Assembly: GCA_009767595.1 (NCBI GenBank)
Contig: VSDK01019056.1
Coordinates: 13,636 to 77,635, forward strand
From: Symbiodinium kawagutii
Lineage: Eukaryota; Sar; Dinophyceae; Suessiales; Symbiodiniaceae
Reading direction: 5' to 3'
DNA: 64,000 nt
The position numbers were made by a program, and so were the translations under genes. Shown piece after piece: positions 21,198-31,582 of this stretch. Position 1 is the first letter of the stretch. Every line of letters begins with the position of its first letter. Under the pieces are notes generated by a model. It had not been told where the DNA came from. It was given only the letters and a program-made list of their open reading frames with translations, and searched no databases.

Positions 21198-24100
21198 CTT
21201 GAACTCAAGTCATTCAACCTGAAGTTTGCATCCGAACCGAGGTTTGAAACCGGAAGTTCCTGCGGCCTCAACAACAGGGAGGTTAGGGCAAGATGGGAAC
21301 GTGATCTGTTTCAAGGCCTGCACATGAGGATCAACGTGCTGTAAGGCTGCGAACATCCCATGGCGGAAGCGGATTCAAAAACTGACTGATTTGTGTCGCA
21401 GAGCTTAACCTCGGCACTCTGAGTTTGTTGAGGCGCTTATGATGGATGCAGAGACTTCGAGCGGCCAAAGTATGGTGTCTTGAACGTTCACAACGACTAC
21501 AGAGGTGTTATCCGTGCCGCTCAGTATGGTCACTGGCCTCAGTATTTCCAAGCTTGGCTCTCTGCGAATAAAGTGAAGCACATGAAATGTACCCAATGCC
21601 TTTGCTGGACTTTTCTTGGTTGAGGTGATTGCTACATGGTGCTGAAGGATGCCCGATTGCGAACAACTTTCTCTCCTGAGGACCAGGGCTTGAGACTTTA
21701 GAGCCTGCAGAGCATGATTCAAGATTCGTCGTTGTCAGTCCTCTTGGAATCTATGAATTTCCAAGAATGCTTGAAACGAGCGAAAGGTATCCAAGGATGT
21801 TCAAGGCTAAGGTTATTGAAAAGGAGTTGGTCAATCACGATCAATCACCTTGAAATCATTTCTTCAAGGTTGATTGATCCCTGCTACGAGCATCCATAAA
21901 GCTTTTCATACGCATCTATCCAGTTATATCCCTGCTATGAGCTACATCATTTAATGTTTGATATTTCTTTGTTTATCGCAGGGCTTTTGATCAACGATGG
22001 CGCCGGCGAGCCCGCCCTGATTCAGAGGACTCTGCAAACCTGAAAGCGGAGCGTTTGGCCTGCCTCGATTACTATGCCCACGTCGCCTGGCCTCCTTTTG
22101 TTTGCATCGTTAAATCATTCATCAACCAGTCATAACCAGTCATAACCAGTCAGAACTATAGTCATATCCAGTCACAACCAGTCATAACCTTTGTTGACCA
22201 AGATGTTTTCATCATGATTCAGCAGTTGAACAGTTTGTTAACTATTAGTGCTTGTAAAACATCTTGATTTACTAGATGACCAGTTTGTTAGCTATTGGTT
22301 TCATTTTTTCGTTGACCAGAACCAACCGTTTTTATCGACTCGTATCAACTGGTATTAATCACCAGCAATCATCAACCAATTAAGCACGACTGGCCAAGCC
22401 TTCAGTGGTCTCCGTAGCATCAGTGCCAGCCGCCCTTGTGCTGCAGGTGCTCTACGAATACACCGATGAAGAACTGCGAGAAACGCTAAAGGCTTTTGAT
22501 TTTTTGTGTGCTTTGAGAAAGTAGGAGAGTGCTGGGAATGTCTATTTATTCGGAATTTCGGCAAACCTATTTCTATGGCATCTGAAAGGCAACTGGTATT
22601 GGCATAGCGTTACCTGTTGTGGTCATGTTGCCACTCTGTCACGGCTGCAGAACCTACAGGTTGCGACCACTGGGAAGCTTGGCAGCTCTGATGCAATCCT
22701 CAAAAAGGGACTGAAGTACAAAGAGGCCCTGCTGATGCACCTCATTTGGAGTCCGTAGCATCAACATCTCTGAGTTTCATCGCTTGTCATCATGTTCCCA
22801 TCATTTTGTTTTAACCATGGTTAATAGAGGTTAATAGTAGGGGATAATAGGCAACAATAGCGGTTAAACAACTACTGGTTGGTGGTTTCAAACATGTTTT
22901 ATTTTCTCTCGTATTACCAAATGGTTGGTAGACTCGTAGGGGTTGCAAACACCAACCAGTCATGGCTTGTACTACCAGGTGTTGGGTTAGTTATCATCAG
23001 TTGCTTGCTGAAGATACCCTTTGGTGATCTAACATAGCAATGAAAAATCCACCAGTTATAGCTGATTTCCCATGGTTTCCATAGAAAAATGGTTATTTTC
23101 CATTGCTATGTTAGATCACCGGAGTGTAGAAGAGACAGCACCAACTGCTGAATCGGTCCAGGCACAGTACCATGGGGAGGTGGCTTTTGCCCGTCATGTG
23201 GAGCGTCTTGTGTTGCCCAAGGCAGGTGCAGTCGCTGGACGTTGTGCTGCAACGTTGTCATGGTCGCAATGTCGTGATGGTTCGCCATGCTTTGCCGGAA
23301 AGTTGCAATACAGGTACATGCAAGTACTTGTATCTAGGCCAAGTACCAGTAATTAAATTTGAGTGAGTAATTCTTCTTGTGAAGCTGAACATGTTGCTAC
23401 TGATCGTGGACAGTAAACAATCTCACAATGAATATCAACAAAAAACCGGAGGCTATTGCTGCTCTTAGCTGTTCTACACCTATTCTTGTTACTGGGTAGT
23501 TGACTTACTGCCATGTTCCAAACATATTTCCAAGTTACTGGCATTGCAAGATCAGGTGGAGAAGTACGAAGGTCGCACCAGCGAAATTGATGCGGTGTGC
23601 AAGAAGAATGGCTGGGAGTCGGAGAACCCAGCCATGCCCAGGTTCCCAGCTCGACTGCAGCTCTGACGCTTCTGAGGTGGTGTTGGATGGAGGAGGAGAA
23701 AGCGCGAAGAGAAGCTATGGAGGTTGGAGCTACCATGAGCTACCTGACGATGTTCATGGAATGCTGTGTAGCTTGTCTCATCTTGTCTCCTAATCCCTAA
23801 GGTTGCTGCTGATTTTACATTACTCCCCTACTACAAGCCATACTTGACCATTTCCTAATCCATCGTTCTGATTAGCCATTCATTGACCATGAATTCGTAT
23901 GAATTTATCATCATAGCCCCAGCCTGGCTGCTGATATGTTGCCCTGCCGTCTTAACGTTGTGGAGCCTCTGTCAAGGCTGAAGAGAAGTCAGATGAAAGG
24001 ATAAACGCTTGGAAACAAAAGCTGAAGGCGTTGATGGCACTGGCAAGGGATGGGATCATGGCTATGTATAGCCATAGTTTTTGATTGTTGAGAGTTTGGT

Positions 24101-25483
24101 TGAGTTAGTCATGAGTTGATTTCACTTAATGGTCATGTAATTACCATATTGAACATCATCCTGGTAAATTACCTTGGTTGATAGTTCAATATGGTGATTA
24201 ATTGTGGTAAACAAATCGTCTATACTAGTTCATAGTTTGATATGTGATTTGGTAAATTTGGTGTGATCAATAACATGCACCATGCGTGGATAGTTTGGAT
24301 AGATGTCTTACTGATTGTGCTTGATACTTGTTTAGAATGGACAAATATGTCTGTCCGACTATACTGGTGACTCATGGACAATAGTTATGCTTAATAATGA
24401 ATCATGATAGTCAATGGACATAACTATTGTTTGATGATTACCATTCATGATTAACTATCTATTATTCTGATGCTGATCCATTAATCATTATCATTATGCT
24501 TAATACTGGATGATCTGGGCCATTAATGATTACAAGATATTACAAATGGATTGCAGAATCATGTGAGCATGGGTCAATAATCATTACGCTTAACAATGAA
24601 TGACAATGCAATCATCATGATGATTATGGTTTAACAAACCAGCCAGGCTGTTAATGAATCAGATTGGCTTAACAATGGATGATAATGGAATCCAAATCCA
24701 ATCCAATCTATTAATCCAATAATCATTGGTCAATAATCAGAATCAAATCATGGCTCACCTTCTGTACTTCCACTCTTCAGTGCCTTCGATCGCTTAGCGC
24801 GCCAGGCCATGGCCGACGAGGTGCCTGCAGGTGCCGACACGGCGCGCTGAGAGAACCCCATGGAACCGGCTCGCCCCGTGAAGCACGGATGGAACGTGAT
24901 GAGGTGGTTTCTTAAAATAGGAACCCCAAGCTATGGGTGGTTTATTACTACAAATGGTTCATAAACTAGATGATAACTGGGGGTACCCCCATTTTGAGAA
25001 ACCACCATGAAAGGTAGCGAAGAATCCCAGGCTAGCAGAGTTAGTGCCAAGCCGAACAGCGCTGGATGTTTTGACAGTGAAGGAATCAGAGGACAAGATC
25101 GTCCCATGCGTTTTTCACCGCGCCTTGACTGATAGTCCTGAATCCTGAGGTTGCTGCATCAAAGGCTGCGGAAAGAAGGTGGCTCCTGGACTCACCAAGA
25201 ATGGAAATCCGTACAAGACATGCTGCCGAGGTGGGATTGCGAGATGATTTGCGAGGGTAGTCATATGTAGTCATAGAGGCATAGCAAAGAAATACATTGG
25301 TGAAATTCAGAAACATCTGCATATGACTGCGCTGCAGGTTGTGCTTTGGGCTTTGGCCACGACCTGCGCTGTGGCTTGAAGGTTGGGAAACAAGTCTGTG
25401 ATAGTTCCATTCGCTTTGATGGCCTAGCTGTTCATTTGGTGCCTACCAAATGGAAGTGCCATTGTGTGGCCAAAAATGCTTGA
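21198..25483 (+). CDS. DUF3626-like protein with C-terminal GCG/CCR zinc-binding module, multi-exon
   Basis: Exons placed by frame: 21198-21315, 21433-21528, 21625-21680, 22028-22081, 22447-22491, 22660-22725, 23162-23221, about 23535-23617, 23677-23722, 23977-about 24045, about 24781-24903, 25014-about 25107, 25150-25230 and 25338-25483. The product reads FASEPRFETGSSCGLNNREV, FERPKYGVLNVHNDYRGVIR, AAQYGDCYMVLKDARLRTTF, then DYYAHVLYEYTDEEL, YHGEVAFARHVERLV and NGWEWCWMEEEKARREAM. It ends in a zinc-like module, GCGKKVAPGLTKNGNPYKTC then CRGCALGFGHDLRCG, followed by about 36 residues to TGA. The RPKYGVLN block recalls DUF3626, and the last module recalls a repeat common in dinoflagellate proteins (both from memory). 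Donors are GT, GC and one GA (21681); every acceptor is AG|G. Function is unknown; the Cys/His pattern suggests zinc binding. Upstream exons probably exist. An in-frame TGA at 25146 needs a 42-nt intron or marks a lesion. Confidence 0.75.
22875..22959 (+). mobile_element. Family A element, shortened, inside an intron
   Basis: CTGGTTGGTGGTTTCAAACATG to GGTTGCAAACACCAACCAG, 85 bp, within the 22726-23161 intron of the DUF3626-like gene. Confidence 0.75.
24903..25006 (+). mobile_element. Family B introner (intron 24904-25013)
   Basis: GGTGGTTTCTTAAAATAGG to CCCCATTTTGAGAAACCACC, flanked by ATGA (24899-24902, 25007-25010). The donor is the element's own second base (GATGAG|GTGGTTTC) and the acceptor is just beyond the right duplication (CATGAAAG|GTAGCG). 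Splicing gives ARMERDE joined to VAKNPRLAELVPSRTALDVL in frame (phase 0). Unspliced, TAA is met within four codons. The intron is 110 nt. Confidence 0.8.
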
Positions 25484-25499
25484 TTTTCCTCGATGATGG

Positions 25500-25790
25500 C
25501 CAATGATGGGTCATGGCGATGATGATGGTTGATGGTTGGAACTCCTGCTGATGTGGTCGGATGGTTGGTCTCCCAATGGCTGATCATGGCTGATGGTTGT
25601 TGATGCTTGGATTCCCTGATCTTTTCGTTGATGTGTTCTGGTATGCCCTTCGATGCTTGGAAATCCTGAAATTTTGGGAAGGGTCGGATTCCTGGAGATG
25701 TTCAGGTGAAACCGGTATCCCAATGGCTGGTAGATGGTTGACGGTTCATGATGGTTGATGAGGGTTGCTGGTTGGATTCCCTGGATGCTT
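25500..25790. repeat. GATGGTTG-rich degenerate repeat
   Basis: Many imperfect copies of ATGGTTGATGG and GGTTGGTCTCCCAATGGCTG, the latter at about 25565-25585 and repeated near 25789-25810. Confidence 0.6.
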
Positions 25791-25964
25791 GGTCTCCCAA
25801 TGGCTGGTCTCCCCGGCGGGATCCTCCAGCTCTTTTCCCCGCGGAGGATGGTGAACGGCCTCCCTGCAAGATGGGCTGCGGAATGTTAGCAGCTCCAGGA
25901 CCACCGGGGGTTGGGCAGCAATGGTAGCAACAGCCAATCAGAATTGGTTGAGAACCAACTACAA

Positions 25965-26068
25965 GGTGGGCCCCCAACCACTTATAAGTTGGTTGATAAC
26001 TAAGTTAACTAGGGTTAACTACCAGTTATAGGGGTTACAACCCAACTTATAACTGCCAGGGGCCCACC
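25965..26068. mobile_element. Family D element
   Basis: GGTGGGCCCCCAACCACTTATAAG at the left and CTTATAACTGCCAGGGGCCCACC at the right form inverted ends (GGTGGGCCCC). About 104 bp. The sole other copy seen is the partial one at 10.41 kb. Confidence 0.75.
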
Positions 26069-26098
26069 CCGCACAGTAGGGAAAATAATAACTAGCAC

Positions 26099-26191
26099 TG
26101 GCTGGCTGATGGTTTCGAACGTTTTTTATTTTCCCTAGTGATATTGGTTGGTTGACTAATATTCTTCATAGGGCTTGAAACCACCAACCAG
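26099..26191 (+). mobile_element. Family A element
   Basis: CTGGCTGGCTGATGGTTTCGAACGTTTTTTATTTTCCC to GGGCTTGAAACCACCAACCAG, with the same inner TTGGTTGGTTGACT as the helicase copy. Confidence 0.75.
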
Positions 26192-26400
26192 TATAGCTCC
26201 ATAGGGGATAATACCAAGTATACCACAAAACCATAGTGGGATAACAAGCAATTGGGGGGTATACCAACTACCGATCCAACTACAACAATGTTGCGTATCA
26301 TCCCAATTGGTCACTCTAAGATGGCTAGTAGTAGCCCGTAATAAGCAACAATAGTGGGGGATATACCAACTATACCACAAACATTGATGATCATTGACGT

Positions 26401-26505
26401 GGTGGTTTCTTGAAATAGGGGACCCCCAAATAATGGTCCATGTATTCCTATAATGGTTAGTAAACTGAATGATAACTGAGGGTACCCCTCTTTTGAGAAA
26501 CACCC
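26401..26505. mobile_element. Family B element
   Basis: GGTGGTTTCTTGAAATAGGGGACCCCC to GGTACCCCTCTTTTGAGAAACACCC. Confidence 0.85.
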
Positions 26506-26643
26506 ATATTTCTGAATGATGATATATAATAAGAGCAATGATCATGAGTAATTTTTGATCATGAGTCATTATGATAGAAACGAGAAGAATTATCACAAGT
26601 AATCAGCATCGAATGATGAAAGTGAGTGTTGTTCTCCACCTGA

Positions 26644-26793
26644 CCGGTGATGAAAATGCCAGCTCTTCGTGACATAGAACAGGGCAAACGCGAGCTCACT
26701 TTCGTCTTTGGGACCCGAAGCCTATGGCGTGGCAAAATTAAGATGGAAGAGCTAATGTCCCAGATGGAATGCTGGATGCCAGATTCAAGATAA
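26644..26793 (+). CDS. Candidate exon, unknown function
   Basis: The + frame VMKMPALRDIEQGKRELTFV then FGTRSLWRGKIKMEELMSQM runs to TAA at 26793 and is coding-like in composition. The downstream bases repeat CCAGAT(A/T) many times. The product is not recognised. It could be a later exon of the preceding gene, but that gene already has a plausible stop at 25483. Confidence 0.45.
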   Translation, partial: PVMKMPALRDIEQGKRELTFVFGTRSLWRGKIKMEELMSQMECWMPDSR

Positions 26794-28241
26794 ACTGCCA
26801 GATAGGATGTAGGATCTAAGAGACAATGCCAACATATGCCAACTCCCAGGTAGAATATTTCAGGCTGTATGTCCGATATGACAATCTATTGCCATATAGG
26901 ATAGTAAAATCCTGATTCAGGTAAAATCCTATAGATTTCTATTGATTAAACATCTATTTCTGGCGTCAGATAGAATGCCAGAAATGGAATATCAGATGTA
27001 CCTGTCAGGCTGTCAGGTGAGAAATCACTTGCGGAGCAGAGTAATTGATCACGCCCCCAGCCTTTTCCGTGGCATTTGTGCAAACTAGCCGCGTGGATTT
27101 CCAGTGTTGTAGAAATGTAGGATCTGTGGCAAGGTCAAAGTTGGTTGGCTTCAGATCAGCTTGAAAATGATCTTCATTGATCTTCCATAATAAAAATGAT
27201 CGACCCCTTGTCCCTGCACACCCCCGGCTCAAGGCGCAGGGGATGCGTCCAGTCCAGGATTGACCTTAGAAGACAAAGCTTAGTAAACCTTAGTAAACTC
27301 CAATAATAAAAATGATCAAACTTTTACTATTGGAGTTTACTTAGTAAACCTTAGTAAATCTTATCAAACCTTAGTAAACCTTAGTAAAGGTGCCCAAGCA
27401 AAGAGCGGCGCCTCATTGATTTTCCGCCAGGCAAAACATCGAAGGGGAGGCCGTTGGACACCTGCTGTCGGGGCTGCGCCAAAGGTGGTGAGCACGATGT
27501 GAGGTGTCAGCAAGATGCTGCACCTGCACCCTGAATTTGAAAACGGAGCACTCATTTGAACTCAGAAGAGTCCTTTTGCTGCTCCAGTTTTAAAATGGAT
27601 TCAAATTGTCGTCAAAGAAATTAATTGTAATCTTGTGTTACATGGTCGTTTCGTAACTTGTTGAACCATCTTGAACCTGCTTCATTGATTTGTTCAGCAC
27701 GAGTGACTAGCCTTGTGCGTCCTGTTGTGACGCGCGTTGCCGTTCCTCAAAGGAGGTGAAACCCGGCGGGTGACAGGTTGCCGGCTTCGGTTTAGAGCTG
27801 GTGTGGAGAATCTACGGCGCTCAAAAAGTGGGCAAGCGCTTGAAATGCTTCATTAAGTAAAGGTGAATTGATAGTTGATCAAGGGTTTACAAAATGGATG
27901 TAATGGTTCGTTGATGGTTAATTAATGGTGCAAAATGTCGTTTGAATGAGTTTGATAGAGAGAATACCGGGAGACCGACATCTCAACAGCAACAGTAGTG
28001 CGAGGCATTTTTGTTATGTCGGTCATGGAAATGCGTATGTTATGGTATGTTACTGTCATTCGCCATCAAGAAGCGACCATTCGCTACCAACTCCACAATC
28101 AAACAACTGGACAATTTGTTCATAGCTGAACCCATAGAGCGGGAACAATTATGATCACGAGCTCAAGAATAGTCAGATGCTTGGATAAGACAATGATAAC
28201 ATTACGCTGAATCCGACTTGGATCTTACAGAGCGGTGCTAG
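26794..28241. other. Non-coding stretch with small repeats
   Basis: About 26780-27000 contains decayed repeats of TGCCAGATAGGATG. About 27277-27386 contains repeats of CCTTAGTAAA, including an inverted pair (TTAGTAAACTCCAATA and TATTGGAGTTTAC) that could form a hairpin. No gene seen. Confidence 0.5.
27277..27386. repeat. Inverted plus tandem TTAGTAAACC repeat
   Basis: AGTAAACTCCAATA at about 27292 pairs with TATTGGAGTTTACT at about 27329. Direct copies of CCTTAGTAAA(C/T) flank both arms. Confidence 0.75.
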
Positions 28242-28451
28242 GGACTGGCTCACAATCGCTTTCCGGGCGATGATTCCTGGTTCTCCAAGGCCTACCAGCG
28301 TCTATCAAGACCTTTGCCCGCCAGGGTTCTACTGTGCAGAGGCGTGCTAGCACGGGCGCATACGGGCGCTGAGCTGCACTGTCGAGAGCTGCACCAGGCA
28401 ACCACCTACGTGAATCGCTACAAGTTCCGATGCCGCGAAGGTTCGAACTGA
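28242..28451 (+). CDS. Candidate exon near cysteine-rich gene
   Basis: After GGTGCTAG|G an open frame reads FPGDDSWFSKAYQRLSRPLP and ends ATTYVNRYKFRCREGSN-TGA. A second overlapping frame gives SVYQDLCPPGFYCAEAC, whose CPPGFYC resembles GFYCPEGTGA at 29.1 kb. The frame is therefore unresolved. The second reading would fit a cysteine-rich extracellular protein with CPxGFYC repeats. Confidence 0.4.
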   Translation, partial: GLAHNRFPGDDSWFSKAYQRLSRPLPARVLLCRGVLARAHTGAELHCRELHQATTYVNRYKFRCREGSN

Positions 28452-29040
28452 AAGTCTTGCTCAGATGGTTTTGTGACTGGTTGATAGTTGAGACTGAGAC
28501 TGGTTACATAGCGGTCAGTGGCAAACATTAGTGGCAAACATGATTCATTAATGATGGATAGTTGTAAATCACACCCTTGAGCAATGATCTTACCAGACAC
28601 GGGTAAAAACCAGCCGGACCCGGTGGATGGTGTTGGTAGATTCATAGCTTAACAATCGTTCACAATGGTCAGTTTGTTTGCCATTCATCATGTTTAGCCA
28701 CTCTGAAGTGCCGCTGTAGTTCTTACATGTTGCTTATTGATGCTTCTTGTTCTTGTTGGTTTTTGTTGTCCGCTACAAGCAGCAGAAAAAGCAGCTATTG
28801 ATGGGCTAACACTAAAACACACACATTATCAGCTATGTAGATTGCAGTATCAACAATTATGATGGATATAGATTGATATTGCATCTCTGTCAACTATTGT
28901 TTGTCATGAACGAATCTTTCTGAACTATATCTGGCCAGGTGTTTAGTACATATGATGATATGATTGAGTTAACCTCTAAGAATCACGAATGAATCATCGA
29001 GTGAGCTGGTTCGTGAACCACTCATTAACGATCCTCAAAA

Positions 29041-29175
29041 AGCTCACCCCACCATGGCCCTTCGTTGCCATCCTCCCTTCGTTGAAGGCTTCTACTGTCC
29101 AGAAGGCACTGGAGCTCGAGAAGACTTGAAGATCCTCGGATGCAGCGGCGAAAATGGGGCGGCAAGCGGATGGTG
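29041..29175 (+). CDS. Candidate cysteine-rich exon
   Basis: The frame MALRCHPPFVEGFYCPEGTG then AREDLKILGCSGENGAASGW-TGA carries the GFYCPEG motif seen in many cysteine-rich surface proteins. An alternative frame (HSLTILKKLTPPWPFVAILP) is also open. It lies just upstream of the intronless VOC gene. Confidence 0.4.
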
Positions 29176-29331
29176 AATTTATACCCATCGAATAGTCAGT
29201 ATGAAATGATCAGCAAGCCAATAGTGGTGAAATATTCGTGAAAATGGGGCTTGCTAATAGTAGTTGAAATAGTGGTGAATAGTGGTTCAGTCACAGAGGA
29301 GGACAGTAGTGGTGAATGACATACCTAATGG

Positions 29332-29342
29332 TTTGGCTCAAG
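29332..29342 (+). promoter_or_regulatory. Putative relict spliced-leader sequence
   Basis: TTTGGCTCAAG is identical to the last 11 bases of the conserved 22-nt dinoflagellate spliced leader (which ends CATTTTGGCTCAAG). It lies 60 bases before the ATG of an intronless gene, on the same strand. In dinoflagellates such relics mark genes re-integrated from mature mRNA. The bases further 5' (CCTAATGG) match poorly. Confidence 0.65.
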
Positions 29343-29402
29343 GCGTTTTTGCACAGCAAGAGCTTGGATTTTTGTGCTGTTTTCAACCAAGCTCTTTGAG
29401 CC

Positions 29403-30776
29403 ATGTCCAAAATCCGGACGCTTCTCGGACTGCTTGGGTGGTGTGGTCTCACAGCGGTGGGGCTGGCGATGATCTACCTGTGGAACTTCGATTCAAAGGC
29501 AGTGGCACCTGCAGCGCTGGTCACTTCCAACGTGTTAATTGCACTCGTAGTGGCCTTGGTTCTTCGCAAGTCGCCGAGCTCAAAAGAGATGGCCCCGACA
29601 CCTCACCAACCTCACCTCCACTGGAATCCTGACATCGAACGCCGCGGCATGGGTGACCTGATCCGAAGTGTGAACCACATAGCCATCATCGTCTCCGATG
29701 TGGGCCGTTCTTTGGCCTTCTACACAGAGATCATTGGCTTTCAACAAATCCAGAGACCCAACTTTGACCGTCATGGCGCATGGTTGACTATGGGAAATTT
29801 GGAGTTGCACTTGATCAAAGGAGTACCCAATGCACCCACCGGGCGAGATCTCATTGTGTCGCACATGGCCCTTGACACGGACTATCCGGAGAAGGTGTTG
29901 GAGAAGCTGTTGGAGTTTGATGTGCCCTTCAGGCAGAATATTTCGGTACCAGATCCGAAAAAGGCCAGAGAGAACTTGGTGGAAGCTTTTGAAAACAGTG
30001 AGGGCAAGATCACTCAGTACTTTGTCCGAGACCCAGATGGGTACTACCTGGAGCTTTGCAACTGCGACATCCTGACGGCGTTCTGCTTGTTCAGGGAGAA
30101 GGATGCTCCCAAGCAGAATGCTGGCCACATTCCAAAGTACAAGCAGCTCATGGATGCTGTGCTTGGCAAGTACGAGGAGGCCGCATTTGGATCACCTCAA
30201 CTGTTCAAGATCAGCGTTATGGCTCATCGATGGCTCAAAAACGCTCGTCGGGAGTTGTCGAAGAGCTTTGAGGAGCGTATTGAGACGGCCCTTGCTGGAG
30301 TGCTGGAGGCCGCTGAACCTGATCCTGAACTCTTGGCAAAATTCACCGGCCGGCAGAAGACCTATGGTGATGTGTGCCAAGGATTCTCACAGGAAGACTT
30401 AGTTTTAGCTCTTTGCAGAAGTGGAAATCGTGCTCCCACTGCCTTGTTGCTTTTGGCGGCCTGCCGACAGGATGTGAAGGTCTACTTCCCACCTCAGTAC
30501 CTTCTGAGTGAAGGAGGCCGCATCCAGCAGCAAGTGATGGTAGTGTCGGCACCCACCCAAAGCAGGAATTTTGGCTCGTTCGATATGTTTGCCCCCAAGC
30601 CTTTCGAGGATGCTGAGCCTCGATCCAGTGTTGGGGGCGGCCAGATGCTGGCCTTGACTTTTGACAACGACTCAAAGATGCAAGACTACCTGACCGCAAG
30701 CAATTCATTGGCTCGCAGCCAAAAAGTGCCAGACCTTGAAGCAGAACGATATCAAGTGGAGACGTTCAAGATTTAG
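29403..30776 (+). CDS. Membrane-anchored VOC/glyoxalase-fold protein, intronless
   Basis: A single 457-codon frame runs from ATG to TAG. Residues about 5-27 and 36-55 are hydrophobic and likely membrane segments. Residues about 88-225 form a vicinal-oxygen-chelate (glyoxalase/bleomycin-resistance) domain: SVNHIAIIVSDVGRSLAFYT, GNLELHLIKG, SHMALDTDYP, and RDPDGYYLELCN. The expected metal ligands are H92, E134, H154 and E217, the H/E/H/E set of active glyoxalase I-type enzymes. The C-terminal 230 residues match nothing I recognise. Likely chemistry is lyase, isomerase or dioxygenase on a small substrate at a membrane; the substrate is unknown. Lack of introns and the upstream relict leader point to retroposition. 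It sits among cysteine-rich exons of unrelated type. Confidence 0.85.
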   Translation: MSKIRTLLGLLGWCGLTAVGLAMIYLWNFDSKAVAPAALVTSNVLIALVVALVLRKSPSSKEMAPTPHQPHLHWNPDIERRGMGDLIRSVNHIAIIVSDVGRSLAFYTEIIGFQQIQRPNFDRHGAWLTMGNLELHLIKGVPNAPTGRDLIVSHMALDTDYPEKVLEKLLEFDVPFRQNISVPDPKKARENLVEAFENSEGKITQYFVRDPDGYYLELCNCDILTAFCLFREKDAPKQNAGHIPKYKQLMDAVLGKYEEAAFGSPQLFKISVMAHRWLKNARRELSKSFEERIETALAGVLEAAEPDPELLAKFTGRQKTYGDVCQGFSQEDLVLALCRSGNRAPTALLLLAACRQDVKVYFPPQYLLSEGGRIQQQVMVVSAPTQSRNFGSFDMFAPKPFEDAEPRSSVGGGQMLALTFDNDSKMQDYLTASNSLARSQKVPDLEAERYQVETFKI

Positions 30777-31580
30777 TGGCTCAGACTTTGTATAGTAATT
30801 AGCAACTTGTGTTGCTGGCTCTATCCTATCAGGAGAGCCCTGAATTATATTTCCCCCCGTCACGTTCTCTTCCATTAACTTTAGTATTTTCAGTCGCCAG
30901 GCCGATGTTCCCAAGTTTCGACTTTCGCTGTAATGTGAAAATTCAGATTTGGACCTGGCCAGACTCAAGCACTGAAGGGGACAGTTCGCACGTTCAGACT
31001 GCTGAATCAGATGCTGGGGAAAAAAGAATGTCATGCCTAAGTGCTGCCCCTGAAAACTTCAAAAAAAGGAGATGGTACAAAGCCTTGGTGGACTGGGGAA
31101 AAAGCACCGTAGCCAGCTTCAAGATGCGAAACCGTTGGTGCGTCGCATGGTGCAGTGGATCTCTCTGATGAATCGCATCATGGCTTTACCACGTCCACCT
31201 TCCCGAGGCGACCGCTCATCCACGGGACTGTGTGCATCGAGAAAAGGGATTTCTACCTGGCTCAGAAGGCCAGAGCGCTGCGCGGCCCGGCCAGGGCGCT
31301 GTGATGGCTGAGTGGTGTCCAGCATGAAGTACGCCATGAATTCACCATGAAGCCAGTAGTGAACCTGTAATTAACGAGAAATTCACCATTTATTTACCAG
31401 TAATTGGCAAGTATCAAGCATTTATTAGCCACTATTACTAATCGCGAAAATGTGGCCAGAAAGCGCCACAACAGTTGCAGGATGGCCATCAGATGGGTTC
31501 AGCTAGTCATTTTTGGTTATCCTTAGGACCAGCTGTAGCCAAGCCCTTTGTGAATGTTCATTAGACTGTGGTAGAAACAT
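30777..31580. other. 3' flank of VOC gene, weak frames only
   Basis: Overlapping frames at 31072-31311 (+) and 31119-31337 (-) are both open in a GC-rich patch and cannot be told apart. The rest is A/T-rich non-coding. Confidence 0.35.
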
Positions 31581-31582
31581 AT

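Noticed and set aside
20847..21722. Two long coding-like minus-strand frames (20847-21152 and 21405-21722)
   Set aside because: At least from 21.2 kb the + strand gives a phase-consistent multi-exon protein (FETGSS, RPKYGVLN, CYMVLKD blocks), so the minus frame at 21.4-21.7 kb is a shadow. The 20.85-21.15 kb frame is rejected by the same reasoning with less certainty.
27226..27234. Second spliced-leader relict (GGCTCAAGG)
   Set aside because: Only 8 bases match and no gene follows downstream in the right place.
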